Shown: one piece after another, positions 55,740-63,935 of the stretch
How positions within the stretch are numbered: position 1 is the stretch's first letter
Layout of the letters: the number at the start of each line of letters is the position of its first letter
Source of the DNA: CBDANW01 sp965197825
GTDB lineage: Bacteria; Acidobacteriota; Vicinamibacteria; Marinacidobacterales; DATDRI01
Direction of reading: 5' to 3'
Length of the DNA: 64,000 nt
NCBI GenBank assembly: GCA_965197825.1
Contig: CBDANW010000002.1
Span: 62,001 to 126,000 of the forward strand
The notes under the pieces: model-generated
What the model saw: only the letters and a program-made list of their open reading frames with translations
Told to the model about the DNA's origin: nothing
The model's database searches: none
Made by a program: the position numbers and the translations under genes

Positions 55740-56207
55740 CTATTTACGACGCCGCTTCGCTCGGAAGTGATCGAGCGAGAACTGTCCACCACCCATCAAG
55801 ATCAAGGCCAGCATGATCACCAGAAAGAGAAGTGCCCGCTCTGGATTTCCCCAGCTATCGACTGTCTGCTCTGGCACCTCGAGTAGGCCGATCGATATCA
55901 AGAGATGCAAGTGGAATCTGTGCCGCAAGAAACTCGCGACGAACATTGCGAACGCTGCGAACGAAGCGGCGACCCGTGTGAAGAGCCCCGAGGCAATCAA
56001 GAAGCCACCCGCAAATTCGGTGAGCGCCAAGCACCAGGCGAAAAACCCCGGCATGGGAAACCCCAACCGAGCGATGCTCTCGAGTCGCCTCGTGGGATCA
56101 CCCCAAACAAGCTGATCGATCTTTCCCCAGCCGTGGGCAAAGGCGAGTCCCAGCCCAGCCAGTCGCAGTATCAACAAAGCGAAGTCTTTCGTCAGCAATG
56201 AGTTCAT
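55740..56207 (-). CDS. DoxX-family membrane protein
   Basis: 155 residues starting MNSLLTKDFALLILRLAGLG, with HGWGKIDQLVWGD near the end of the first membrane segment. Three further hydrophobic segments follow (FFAWCLALTEFAGGFLIASG, FAAFAMFVASFLRHRFH, ALLFLVIMLALILMGGGQ). This is the four-helix DoxX layout. The start at 56207 follows AGAGGT. DoxX proteins have been linked to redox or sulfur stress in other bacteria; no partner genes are visible. Confidence 0.85.
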   Translation of the reverse strand: MNSLLTKDFALLILRLAGLGLAFAHGWGKIDQLVWGDPTRRLESIARLGFPMPGFFAWCLALTEFAGGFLIASGLFTRVAASFAAFAMFVASFLRHRFHLHLLISIGLLEVPEQTVDSWGNPERALLFLVIMLALILMGGGQFSLDHFRAKRRRK

Positions 56208-56376
56208 AGCACCTCTTTGAACGGGCGCTCGAGACCACAACATAAACGCCCTATCTTTGCTCGTTTGTCGTGAAATGTAATCATTCGTCTCAGACTATCC
56301 CAAAGGAGACCTCGGACGCTGAACCTCGTCCCATTAATTCTTGAACAAGGTGCGAGAGCATAGTGCCTGGCACGCC
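56208..56376. other. Upstream region of doxX, no gene
   Basis: Likely contains the doxX promoter on the minus strand. Ends at a CGTCCTGTGCC end (56377). Confidence 0.35.
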
Positions 56377-56480
56377 CCCGTCCTGTGCCAAAACTCGGCC
56401 CTTTTGAAATAGACCACAAATCATCAGCTTAGGCGCCCTTGGAATCCGCTCAGAATCGAGGGTATTTCGCGCCGCAGGGC
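56377..56480 (+). repeat. Truncated CGTCCTGTGCC element
   Basis: Same subfamily as the complete short unit at 59839-60133 (AGACGCCCTTGGAATCCGC). Cut at 56481 by the IS5 derivative. Confidence 0.65.
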
Positions 56481-56745
56481 TGCCTTGGTGCACAACTCGC
56501 GATCTCGGTCCACAATTGTCCTGTACTCCCTGTACTCGCGGATACGAGGTTCCCCATGAGCATTTCTATCGTGGGCTCAGCGATGCGAGCGAGAGGGTTG
56601 GCGGCACAGAGAGTTGAGGCAAGGATCGGGTGCAAGATTCTCAACACCATGACGGCGCTCGGGATGCCTGATAGCAAGATGATCGGATGATGGAAGTCGG
56701 GGCCAAGCGAGCTCTCGGCCTCTATCGGAGTTGTGCACCAAGGCA
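56481..56745 (+). mobile_element. Internally deleted IS5 (265 bp)
   Basis: Both 18 bp ends (TGCCTTGGTGCACAACTC) are intact. The transposase frame has only MSIS joined to IVGSAMRARGLAAQRVEARI and the end of the protein, so about 820 bp were removed. It could still be mobilised by the full copies. No 9 bp target duplication found. Confidence 0.82.
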
Positions 56746-56989
56746 ACGATTGGGTGACGAACCCTAAGACGCCGGCACCTCCGGAGATTTCTTGCGAGCG
56801 TTAGCCGGCGGGCAAGGCTCGTCCGAGCCCGCCGGATGGAGAACCTGCCACAGCTCGGAGTGCTCGCGCAGGTACTTTCGAGTGAACGAACGATTTCGGT
56901 CATTCCCCGATGACCTCCGCCCACGCGCGCGGTGCCATTGCTGTCAAGTTGAGGCATTCAGGGCCGATCCGACCCCAAGATGTTGGCAA

Positions 56990-57226
56990 CGCCGTGCGCT
57001 CAAGCCCCATCATCTAGCGCCTCCGTACACGTCGAAGTTCTCTTTCCGCACACGGCCGAATCTCTTCTCGGAGTTCTCGGTCCCGCTTGGCCCGGGCCGG
57101 GAGGCGACTCGGGTCCTTTTCTCGGGCTTTGTGCTCGTAGTAGAGCGAAGTGGCGATCGGCAGCATCCGGCAGACCGGCTCGACCCCGTAGCTCTCGCGG
57201 TTCTTATCGACGAACGACACCATCAC
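56990..57226 (-). pseudogene. IS3 OrfB fragment
   Basis: MVSFVDKNRESYGVEPVCRM, LPIATSLYYEHKARE and KRDRELREEI, then a frameshift (KENFDVYGGAR in the next frame) and a stop. The catalytic core is absent. Confidence 0.72.
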
Positions 57227-57239
57227 CTCGGTCGGCGGT

Positions 57240-57543
57240 CGAGCTCCGCCTGGGCGAAAAACGCCGATGCCTTGCGTAGGATCTCGTTCGCTCGCTTAAG
57301 CTCGCGAACTTCCCGCTCGAGCGCCTTGAGTCACGTGCGCTCGTCCGTCGTCAGCCCCATGCGTTTGCCTGTGTCACGTTCTGCTTGACGCACCCACTTG
57401 CGCAGCGTCTCCGACGTGCACCCAATCTTCGACGCGACCGAGACGATCGCCGCCCACTGAGATTCGTGCTGATGCTGCTGGTCCAAGACCATCCGCACCG
57501 CGCGCTCTTTCACCTCCGGTGAATACCTGCTTCGTCTTGCCAT
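57240..57543 (-). pseudogene. IS3 OrfA with internal stop
   Basis: MARRSRYSPEVKERAVRMVL, an HTH IGCTSETLRKWVRQAERDTG and TTDERT, then TGA, then LKALEREVRELKRANEILRK and ASAFFAQAELDRRPR. A nonsense change separates the HTH from the zipper. Confidence 0.75.
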
Positions 57544-57686
57544 GACTCCATCCTCTCAAGAGTTGGAGTCTCCGGGAAACCCGGGGCGGTTCAACCGGCG
57601 TGCTCATGGCCGAGGATTCTAGCTCTCATTGGCCAATCAAGCGTAGACACCTCTAACCTGAAACGTCCCGGCGAGTCGGTGTTGAG

Positions 57687-57713
57687 TTCGTTTGTATTTT
57701 TGGACACGACGGG
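57687..57713 (-). repeat. Solo CGTCGTGTCCAAAAA element end
   Basis: Reads TTCGTTTGTATTTTTGGACA then CGACGGG, the right-end form of the 129 bp MITE. Confidence 0.7.
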
Positions 57714-57770
57714 TAGGTTCACAACGTTGGATCGATTTTTTCCGGAGCACAGCCTGGCGCGGTGATCGCC

Positions 57771-58499
57771 TCAGTGCCAGACCGCTCGCAACACGGGTTT
57801 ATGCCGCTGCGATGGAAGTGCCTTGCGAGCGTTTGCTAGTTCTGCTTCGACCTCTTCGAGTAGAATCGGAGATTCTAAGATGACAGGAACATTGTCCGGT
57901 ATTAGGTGGAAGATTTTCTCAAATGCACTGATCGAGGCAAGGCTCAATCGATCGTGTTTACTTTTGGCGCTGACCTCGCTTACATGAAGCTGTCGCAGCC
58001 GACTCCTGAACCCGCGCAACATTTCCGTCGCTTCTGACATCGTGGGATCCACCTGCCGTGCATGTCCTAAATCGCAACAGAATGAAGCCTTGGGAAGTAG
58101 CGCAAATACATCCTCAAGGACGGAGGTAGTCTGACCTGTGGACTTACGAAGGTCCGTGTTTTCGACACACAGTTGCTCGCCAAAACTGGCCCACAGGCTG
58201 AAGTCCTCAATGGCATCGGGATGAATGACGATCGGCCAATCGCGATTTACAAGTGCGCGTAACTGCTTCGTGACCTCTCGTTCCGTTCCTGCTTGGATCG
58301 CGCTCGGCGCATGGATTGACACGTACGAAAATGTTGAAAGATCTAAGTCGGCGATACCGCACAATAGTTCTGGCAACTCGCTCTGCCGAAGAGTCGACAA
58401 CTCAATTACATCGGTATCTTTGTCCGAGAGCATTTGGAGAGCCCGGCGGAAGTCGCCTTTTGCCAATGCACCTGTGGAAAAACCGATAGGTCGCATCAA
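57771..58499 (-). CDS. Xylose-isomerase-like TIM-barrel protein
   Basis: 242 residues of the sugar-phosphate isomerase/epimerase and endonuclease IV superfamily. Metal-ligand positions appear conserved: His in IVIHPDAI, Glu in QLCVENTDLR, Asp/His in FCCDLGHARQVD, His/Glu in QLHVSEVSA and Glu in VILESPI. The catalysed reaction is unknown; it could be a sugar isomerase or a nuclease-like enzyme. The start overlaps the stop of the nucleotidyltransferase gene (ATGA), so they form one operon. The frame is intact. Confidence 0.72.
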   Translation of the reverse strand: MMRPIGFSTGALAKGDFRRALQMLSDKDTDVIELSTLRQSELPELLCGIADLDLSTFSYVSIHAPSAIQAGTEREVTKQLRALVNRDWPIVIHPDAIEDFSLWASFGEQLCVENTDLRKSTGQTTSVLEDVFALLPKASFCCDLGHARQVDPTMSEATEMLRGFRSRLRQLHVSEVSAKSKHDRLSLASISAFEKIFHLIPDNVPVILESPILLEEVEAELANARKALPSQRHKPVLRAVWH

Positions 58500-59566
58500 A
58501 ACACTCCATATTTCAACATAAGTGGTTCAAGCTCTTGAGTTTCGAAAAACAGCTTAGTGAGACCGTTCTGAAAGTCGTGGCTGATCTTGCGCACAGTCGT
58601 AAAGGTTGTACTTGTATGTGCATCCTCTGCGTTCAATCCTTCCAACTCCTTTCGTGTGCTCGCGTCGTCCAGCATGCCCAAAAATTGATCATATGCTGTG
58701 AAAATCTGTCTAGCCGTCTCGTCTGATGTTTGATACGAGAGAAGCGCGCTGGCAAGCGTTTCCAAGGGTGTATTCTTCGACATGGAAACAAGATGCTTCA
58801 GAAACGGAGAAACGGCCCTCCGGGAAACGCGATCTTCTGGAACGCTCGCGTGAAGCAGTGCACAATTGAAGCACATGAGCAATCCAGATACGAAGATCAG
58901 TTTTCGAGACATCCGTAACTTGGCGTTCCGCACGCCCCAACCTTGACCTCCTCGTTCCCGTTGCTTGCTTGCGAAATCCACGGCCATGGTTCTCCAAAAT
59001 CGCACGATGTCGTTCAGCAGGAATCGAGGCATGTTATGGTGGCTGTCATGTTGATCCGAAATTTCGGTTTCTTCTCCCAAGTAACGGTCGACGACCCCAC
59101 GGATGACGCGCTCATAGGCTTCCGATCGAGGGCCGACAGTCGTCGATTCCAGCAGCAGGAGAATTCGTTGTGTCGTGTTTCGGTTCGTATCGTGCTCACC
59201 TCCAATATTGTGAATGATCTCGTGACTAAACGCCATCGAGCCAAAAACTTCGGCCCGGCCAGGCTCTTTGAATTTGGCCTCTTTAAGGGCCGACCGTATC
59301 TTTTGTGCGATCAGGGAGTGGGCCGGATCGGCCTGGCCGTCAACTAATAGTGTCCAGTCTAAGTCACTGCCATCTGTCCATTCTTGTCGGCCGATTGAGC
59401 CGAACGCCACAACGCTACGATCTTCTGAATCCGGTTTCTCGCGCGACAACAAGTTTTGCAGTTCCTGCTTCTTCTTTTCGGAGGCCTCCTTCGATTTCTC
59501 GATCGCCGGCCATTCGGCTCCAAGATGGGCACGCAGCTTATCGATCGATGAAGGTTCAGCTGTCAC
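58496..59566 (-). CDS. Nucleotidyltransferase-fold protein
   Basis: 356 residues. VVAFGSIGRQEWTDGSDLDW, near residues 48-67, is the GS...D-x-D signature of Pol-beta/DUF294-type nucleotidyltransferases. EVFGSMAFSHEIIHNIGGEH follows near 107, and a helical C-terminal half (VRFWRTMAVDFASKQRERGG and on) lacks other domains. It may transfer a nucleotide to a protein, RNA or small molecule. Translationally coupled to a TIM-barrel enzyme; I know of no named defence system with this pair. No interruption by elements. Confidence 0.72.
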   Translation of the reverse strand: MTAEPSSIDKLRAHLGAEWPAIEKSKEASEKKKQELQNLLSREKPDSEDRSVVAFGSIGRQEWTDGSDLDWTLLVDGQADPAHSLIAQKIRSALKEAKFKEPGRAEVFGSMAFSHEIIHNIGGEHDTNRNTTQRILLLLESTTVGPRSEAYERVIRGVVDRYLGEETEISDQHDSHHNMPRFLLNDIVRFWRTMAVDFASKQRERGGQGWGVRNAKLRMSRKLIFVSGLLMCFNCALLHASVPEDRVSRRAVSPFLKHLVSMSKNTPLETLASALLSYQTSDETARQIFTAYDQFLGMLDDASTRKELEGLNAEDAHTSTTFTTVRKISHDFQNGLTKLFFETQELEPLMLKYGVF

Positions 59567-59838
59567 TACTCAGATATCCAAGCTGATAGTAATTAACACA
59601 TTTCGTCTCATCGGACTATCTAGGCCACGACGTCGTCGTATCCAAAAACACAAACGAACTCAAGACCCGCGCGCCGGGATGTTTCGGATGAGAGGTGTCT
59701 ACGCTTGGTTCGCCCATGGCAGCTAGGATCCTCGTTGTTCGCGTCGGGGCACAACGGGATGGTCCTCGCATCATCGCAAGCGGGCCGAATAAATAGCGGG
59801 TTAGGAATCGATTATAACCGAATAAGACGGATCGCGTC
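59567..59838. other. Upstream region of the NTase operon plus element end
   Basis: Bases 59567-59630 probably carry the operon promoter (minus strand). A CGTCGTGTCCAAAAA-like end lies at about 59633. The rest is unassigned. Confidence 0.4.
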
Positions 59839-60133
59839 GCGTCCTGTGCCAAAACTCGGCCCTTTTGAAATAGACCACAAATCAGCAGCTTAGACGCCCT
59901 TGGAATCCGCGCAGAATCGAGGGTATTTCGTGCTGCAGGGCTGTCTTCCGACCTGTGCCTTCCATTTATTCATCCGCGGGCTGTGCTCCGCAAAAATTCG
60001 ATCCAGCGTTGATTGCGCGGTTTAGAGCTGTCATGCTCCGCTGCTTCGTGATGGTTGACCCGACGACGCCACCGGCGTCTTAGAAGCGGTGAGTGATAGT
60101 CTATTTCAAAGAGCCGAATTTTGGCACAGGACG
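59839..60133. mobile_element. 295 bp unit with CGTCCTGTGCC ends
   Basis: The left end is intact; the right end is diverged (TTTCAAAGAGCCGAATTTTG). The interior contains the CTTCCATTTATTCATCCGC end of the other rve type and unassigned DNA. No gene. Confidence 0.65.
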
Positions 60134-60166
60134 CCATAGCTACTTGGACGAACTTGTCGCATATCT

Positions 60167-60295
60167 CGTCGTGTCCAAAAACACAAAGGCGTTGCCAAGC
60201 CCTTGATGGTTGCGCTCTCCATGATAATGATAGATGAACTCGGCGACGGCCCGGCGCTCGGGTCCTAGAGTTCGTTTGTATTTTTGGACACGACG
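60167..60295 (-). mobile_element. 129 bp MITE with CGTCGTGTCCAAAAA ends (copy 2)
   Basis: Same length and interior as 46239-46367, encoding the transposase tail EFIYHYHGERNHQGLGNAFV on the minus strand. Confidence 0.8.
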
Positions 60296-60299
60296 GGCG

Positions 60300-60490
60300 C
60301 ACGAGGGAAGCCAGGGTAAGAACGCATGTAACGTTCTTAGTCCCAATAGTTTACATACCAACAATGTCAAGGACTGAAGGGCCACGCCCAGATGCAGAAG
60401 CACCCCTCCGCATAGGTCTTGCCCGCCTCGATCCGATTCGAGCCAGGAGAGGGCGTTGGCGATGTTGTGCAGGAGTGTTTTATCATCTGC
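60300..60490 (-). pseudogene. Serine recombinase remnant
   Basis: Reads KTLLHNIANALSWLES followed by DLCGGVLLHLGVALQSLTLL, matching the LRNIANAFSWLDRIKAGKTY region of the recombinase fragments at 18121 and 33441, with frameshifts. Different lineage from those copies. Confidence 0.55.
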
Positions 60491-60527
60491 CGAGTACCAC
60501 AACCGAAAAGAAACGGAGATTGGAACA

Positions 60528-61170
60528 GTGAGCTTGAAGAAAGGCGAGCTGGTTGATTTCGAGGCTCACCTTGTCGGTCGGTCACGGAATGCCGCAAAGC
60601 CGAGGGTCAAGCGCGGCCGGAGGAGCACATTGACCGCAGACCGCATGGAGAAGCTCCTTGGGTGCGTTAGGCGCGGATTGAGTAACAAGGATGCCTGTAT
60701 GGTCGCAGGTATAAGTGAGACAACATTTTACAGGTGGATAGAAAAAGGAAAACACGCGAAGCGCGGGCCATATCGGGAATTTTGGGATTCATTCCAGGCC
60801 GCTCATGCCCACTTCGAGAAATTCCACCTCAAAGCCATTGCGCGGAGCTCGCTGGAAGAGACGCAGACTACCCGAGAGGTGATGAAGTACGAAGGCGGCG
60901 AGGTCGTCACTCTGCCGGACGGGAAGAGGCAGCTCCGCCCTGGGAAGGTGAAGTCGGTGAGGCTAGAGATTCACACGCACCCACCGACGCCGAAGGGTTC
61001 GATGTGGCTGCTCGCGCGTCGGTTCCCTGACAAATGGGGCCGGCGGCGCACAAAACTTCCGGCAGCAGATGCAAATGCAAAGGTTGTGCTTTATATCCCG
61101 GACAATGGCAGGAGTCGAGATTCGCAAGTGAGCTTGAAGGAAAGCGACGTGGTTGATTTCGAGGCTCACC
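60528..61170 (+). CDS. Phage terminase small-subunit-like HTH protein, 3' truncated
   Basis: About 214 native residues from a GTG preceded by CGGAG: VSLKKGELVDFEAHLVGRSR, TADRMEKLLGCVRRGLSNKD, an HTH ACMVAGISETTFYRWIEKGK and FWDSFQAAHAHFEKFHLKAI, with a C-terminal PTPKGSMWLLARRFPDKWGR. This order is typical of phage small terminase-like and related DNA-binding proteins. At residue 201 the N-terminal peptide recurs in frame (VSLKESDVVDFEAHLV), after which a CGTCCTGTGCC end truncates the frame. No other phage gene is nearby. Confidence 0.6.
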
Positions 61171-61297
61171 TCGTCCTGTGCCAAAACTCGGCCCAGCCGG
61201 CATCGACGAAAGAACTGCGCCTCTCGAAATCAGGCTAAAACTCTAGCACGCGAACAGGTTACGCGGCGGCCGCCAACACTTGACTGCGGAAGCACCA
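61171..61297 (+). repeat. CGTCCTGTGCC end, SRAP-type variant
   Basis: Continues GGCCCAGCCGGCATCGACGA to AACACTTGACTGCGGAAGCACC; same variant as 17307 and, reversed, 62155-62266 and 63230-63355. Confidence 0.75.
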
Positions 61298-61323
61298 TTT
61301 GGACCAGACGCGAGAGAAAGAGG

Positions 61324-62007
61324 TCAAGATTTTATCTGAATATTGGCGTTGCTCGGGTTACAGCATTCCGAGTCCCGCACACAGCGACAACCACCGACCG
61401 CTAGGAGAGCGCCGAGCACCGGAGCCGTGAGATAGATCCAGAGAGCTTGGACGTGTCCACTCACCAGCGCGGGTCCGAGGGAGCGCGCCGGATTCATCGA
61501 CGCACCCGAGACGGGTCCCCCTAAGAGAGACCCTAGGGCGACGGCTCCACCTACGGCGACTCCTGCCAATAGGCCCTTCTCTTTTGCGCCGGTGGAAACG
61601 CCGAGAATCACGAACATCAGAATGGATGTGAGGAGCACCTCGAGAACGAAAGACTGCGAAGCCCGACCAGCGGGAATTGTCGCGCCGAGGGTCTGGCTCT
61701 CCAGAAACAACGCACGAACGATGAGGCTGGCAGCGAGGGCACCTGCGGACTGACTAACGACGTAGGGCGCAACCTCACGGCGCGACATTCGCCCCGAGGC
61801 CCAGAACCCTAGTGTCACGGCGGGGTTCAAATGCGCACCGGAAACGTCCCCCACCGAATAGATCATTGCCATGACCACCAGACCGAACGTGAGGGCCACG
61901 CCTACGTGGGAAATAACTCCCCCGTTGAGCTCGTTAATGACGATGGCGGCGGTGCCCGCGAACACGAGCGCAAAGGTACCAATGGATTCAGCCAGATAGC
62001 GTTTCAT
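61324..62007 (-). CDS. MIP-family aquaporin/glycerol channel
   Basis: 227 residues with both NPA boxes: SGAHLNPAVTLGFW near residue 58 and SGASMNPARSLGPALVSGH near 175. Six membrane segments start with MKRYLAESIGTFALVFAGTA. The residue after the second NPA is Arg as expected. The C-terminus (GGCRCVRDSECCNPSNANIQ) is Cys-rich and unusual. It conducts water or small neutral solutes across the inner membrane. Intact and host-like. Confidence 0.9.
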   Translation of the reverse strand: MKRYLAESIGTFALVFAGTAAIVINELNGGVISHVGVALTFGLVVMAMIYSVGDVSGAHLNPAVTLGFWASGRMSRREVAPYVVSQSAGALAASLIVRALFLESQTLGATIPAGRASQSFVLEVLLTSILMFVILGVSTGAKEKGLLAGVAVGGAVALGSLLGGPVSGASMNPARSLGPALVSGHVQALWIYLTAPVLGALLAVGGCRCVRDSECCNPSNANIQIKS

Positions 62008-62102
62008 GGGGCCCCGATTATAACGGCTAGGCGGAAGTCGCTACGGTGAGTCGCGCGAGATGATCCGCGGTATACTCCTGACCGATCGTCTCGCATCGCC
62101 AT
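62008..62102. other. Upstream region of the aquaporin gene
   Basis: Short spacer that should hold the aquaporin promoter (minus strand). No element-like sequence until 62103. Confidence 0.35.
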
Positions 62103-62266
62103 CCCGTCCTGTGCCAAAACTCGGCCCTTTTGAAATAGACCGGTGCTTCCGCAGTCAAGTGTTGGCGGTCGCCGCGTAACCTGTTCGCGTGCTAGAGTTT
62201 AACCTGATTTCGAGAGGCGCAGTTCTTTCGTCGATGCCGGCTGGGCCGAGTTTTGGCACAGGACGG
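62103..62266. mobile_element. 164 bp MITE with two different CGTCCTGTGCC end variants
   Basis: The left end is the TTTTGAAATAG variant, the right end the SRAP-type variant. This is the shortest unit in the window and shows that the two variants recombine. Confidence 0.75.
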
Positions 62267-62639
62267 GATACCACGCTCCCTAGGCGAAGACCTGGATCCA
62301 GGTCCTGGGCAAAGATGGAAATAAAGGAGGCCCGGGCCGTATCTGGACTAGAACGTGCGGGGGCGGCTACGCCGCGGTAGCCCCGGCCTCGATTCTGGGC
62401 CTCTCGGGTGGCCTCTTTTCCCGCCGCCCGCATGGCCTGATCAGCGCCTACTCTCTTATTTGGCGCAAACTTGGCACTCGGAAATCGCGATTAGAGACCA
62501 AAACCGAAAATGAGGCCTGTTCAGCCGTTCTAGCGCGTCTCTGGTGCCACCTAATTCTGGAAACCCCCGCCAACCGCGCGGAAAATCTCATCCGTCTCTG
62601 CAGTGCCACAATTGGGCAGACTGGGTGGCGGATGGTGCA
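62267..62639. repeat. Repeat mosaic, no gene
   Basis: Bases 62340-62440 match part of 26485-26690 in inverted orientation, and 62465-62639 are an inverted copy of the 7441-7650 repeat. No coding frame supported. Confidence 0.55.
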
Positions 62640-62885
62640 GTTCGGAGCTATCCGGTCTCGGCTAGCAGCCATCAATAACAGGGAATTAACAGGGAATTTG
62701 GGCCATTTTGAGGCTGATCGAGCCATTTTTTCACGTGGTAACCATCGGTATTTCAAATGGTTAGATGGCAATTCCCTGTTCCGAAAGAACAGGGAATTTA
62801 AGATGACCTAACAGGGAATTTGAAATAGGCGAACAGGGAATTGAGATGAGCGAACAGGGAAATGTCACGAGCAGCACGTGAGGGA
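62640..62885 (-). repeat. TTCCCTGTT iteron block, copy 3 (inverted)
   Basis: Seven copies, one in opposite orientation to the rest, same layout as 7190-7440. Joined directly to the SRAP repeat through GAAATGTCACGAGCAGCACG. Confidence 0.75.
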
Positions 62886-63355
62886 TTCCATTTGACCGCA
62901 CGGATGGTTTCTTCCCTGCCGGTCAAAAGAGTCCCATCTCCGACCTGGGGGCAAGAATGTCTGGGTCGTCGTTCCGAACGCTGTTCACTCTGGTGCTAAC
63001 GGCACGCTTCTCGTTAAGGGCCGCCATAGGGTTCACGTACCAAGTCGAGTAGCCTTAGCACCGGCGATGTTGGGTCGAGCCAGTCGTCGAAACGGTCGGG
63101 AGCGATGATTGCGGGCTGTCGGTGGTGAATGTCGGCAAGCTCTGGAGAGGCCGTCGTCGTGATGATGGTGAAGGATTCGAGGGAGTTGTTGCCCTTGCCC
63201 TGACCTTACCGTCCGGCTGCGCGCTCGAAGGTGCTTCCGCAGTCAAGTGTTGGTGACCGCCGCGTAACCTGTTCGTGTGCTAGAGTTTCGCCTGATTTCG
63301 AGAGGCGCAGTTCTTTCGTCGATGCCGGCTGGGCCGAGTTTTGGCACAGGACGGG
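62862..63355 (-). repeat. SRAP-containing repeat, inverted copy
   Basis: Inverted counterpart of 17307-17800 over its whole length, ending with the CGTCCTGTGCC variant at 63355. Confidence 0.78.
62923..63193 (-). pseudogene. SRAP C-terminal fragment (second copy)
   Basis: Same residues and same frameshift (between YGGP and LNEKRAVSTRVNSV) as 17466-17736; one residue differs (FTTDS for FTIDS in the shadow frame, silent or conservative in the SRAP frame). Confidence 0.78.
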
Positions 63356-63935
63356 GTACGCGACTTCTTTTTTGAGGGTCATAGTGCTCCATCACGATTA
63401 CCGGTTGTCACGCGTCGCCTGACGGACCTAGCTTTCTCGCGGGGAACAAAGCGTTCTTTCTCAAGCACGTTATTGCGTCGGTGGCTCGGCAGTGACAGAG
63501 TGCAGAACCTCCACCGAGGCGAAGACGAGTTCGCAGGACCTCAACTCCCATGGCTGTCTGCCTGTCAATATGCGATCTTCTTTTTTGCGGGTCACAGGGC
63601 AAAGTTGAGGTCCACTATGTGGAGTGTCACGGCAACGCCGACGGTCACCGCATATGGTTTTGATGGATTAGAGCGTGATGGTTTTTCATCGCGGGAAGTG
63701 CCTCGCTAGATTAGCTCGGACCATGGCGCGGAGTTTACGGAACGAGCCGTGCTCCTCGGATAAAGTGTGCAGGAGCGCGTAGTGCGGGAAATCCGCATGC
63801 TGCGTGCGATGCGGCGGGAGCTGGAAACGGGGACATGGTAAGGACTGAGGCACCGGCACTTGGCGAAAGCCGCCGGCAACAGCTACTCCCCTTATCTCTA
63901 TCTACCGCGCCAGCCCCCGACCCTACCAGGTAGCC
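63356..63935. other. Right flank, repeat copy and unassigned DNA
   Basis: Bases 63473-63600 are a diverged copy of 17025-17130. Bases 63700-63930 show short coding-like stretches (for example a frame reading LRAMRRELETG) but no family I can name. Confidence 0.4.

Larger units (their letters stand above)
56746..57594 (-). mobile_element. Degenerate IS3-family remnant
   Basis: Left end TGAACCGCCCCGGGTTTCCC at about 57594, then OrfA and the first part of OrfB with disabling changes. Bases 56746-56985 show no clear continuation. Confidence 0.65.
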
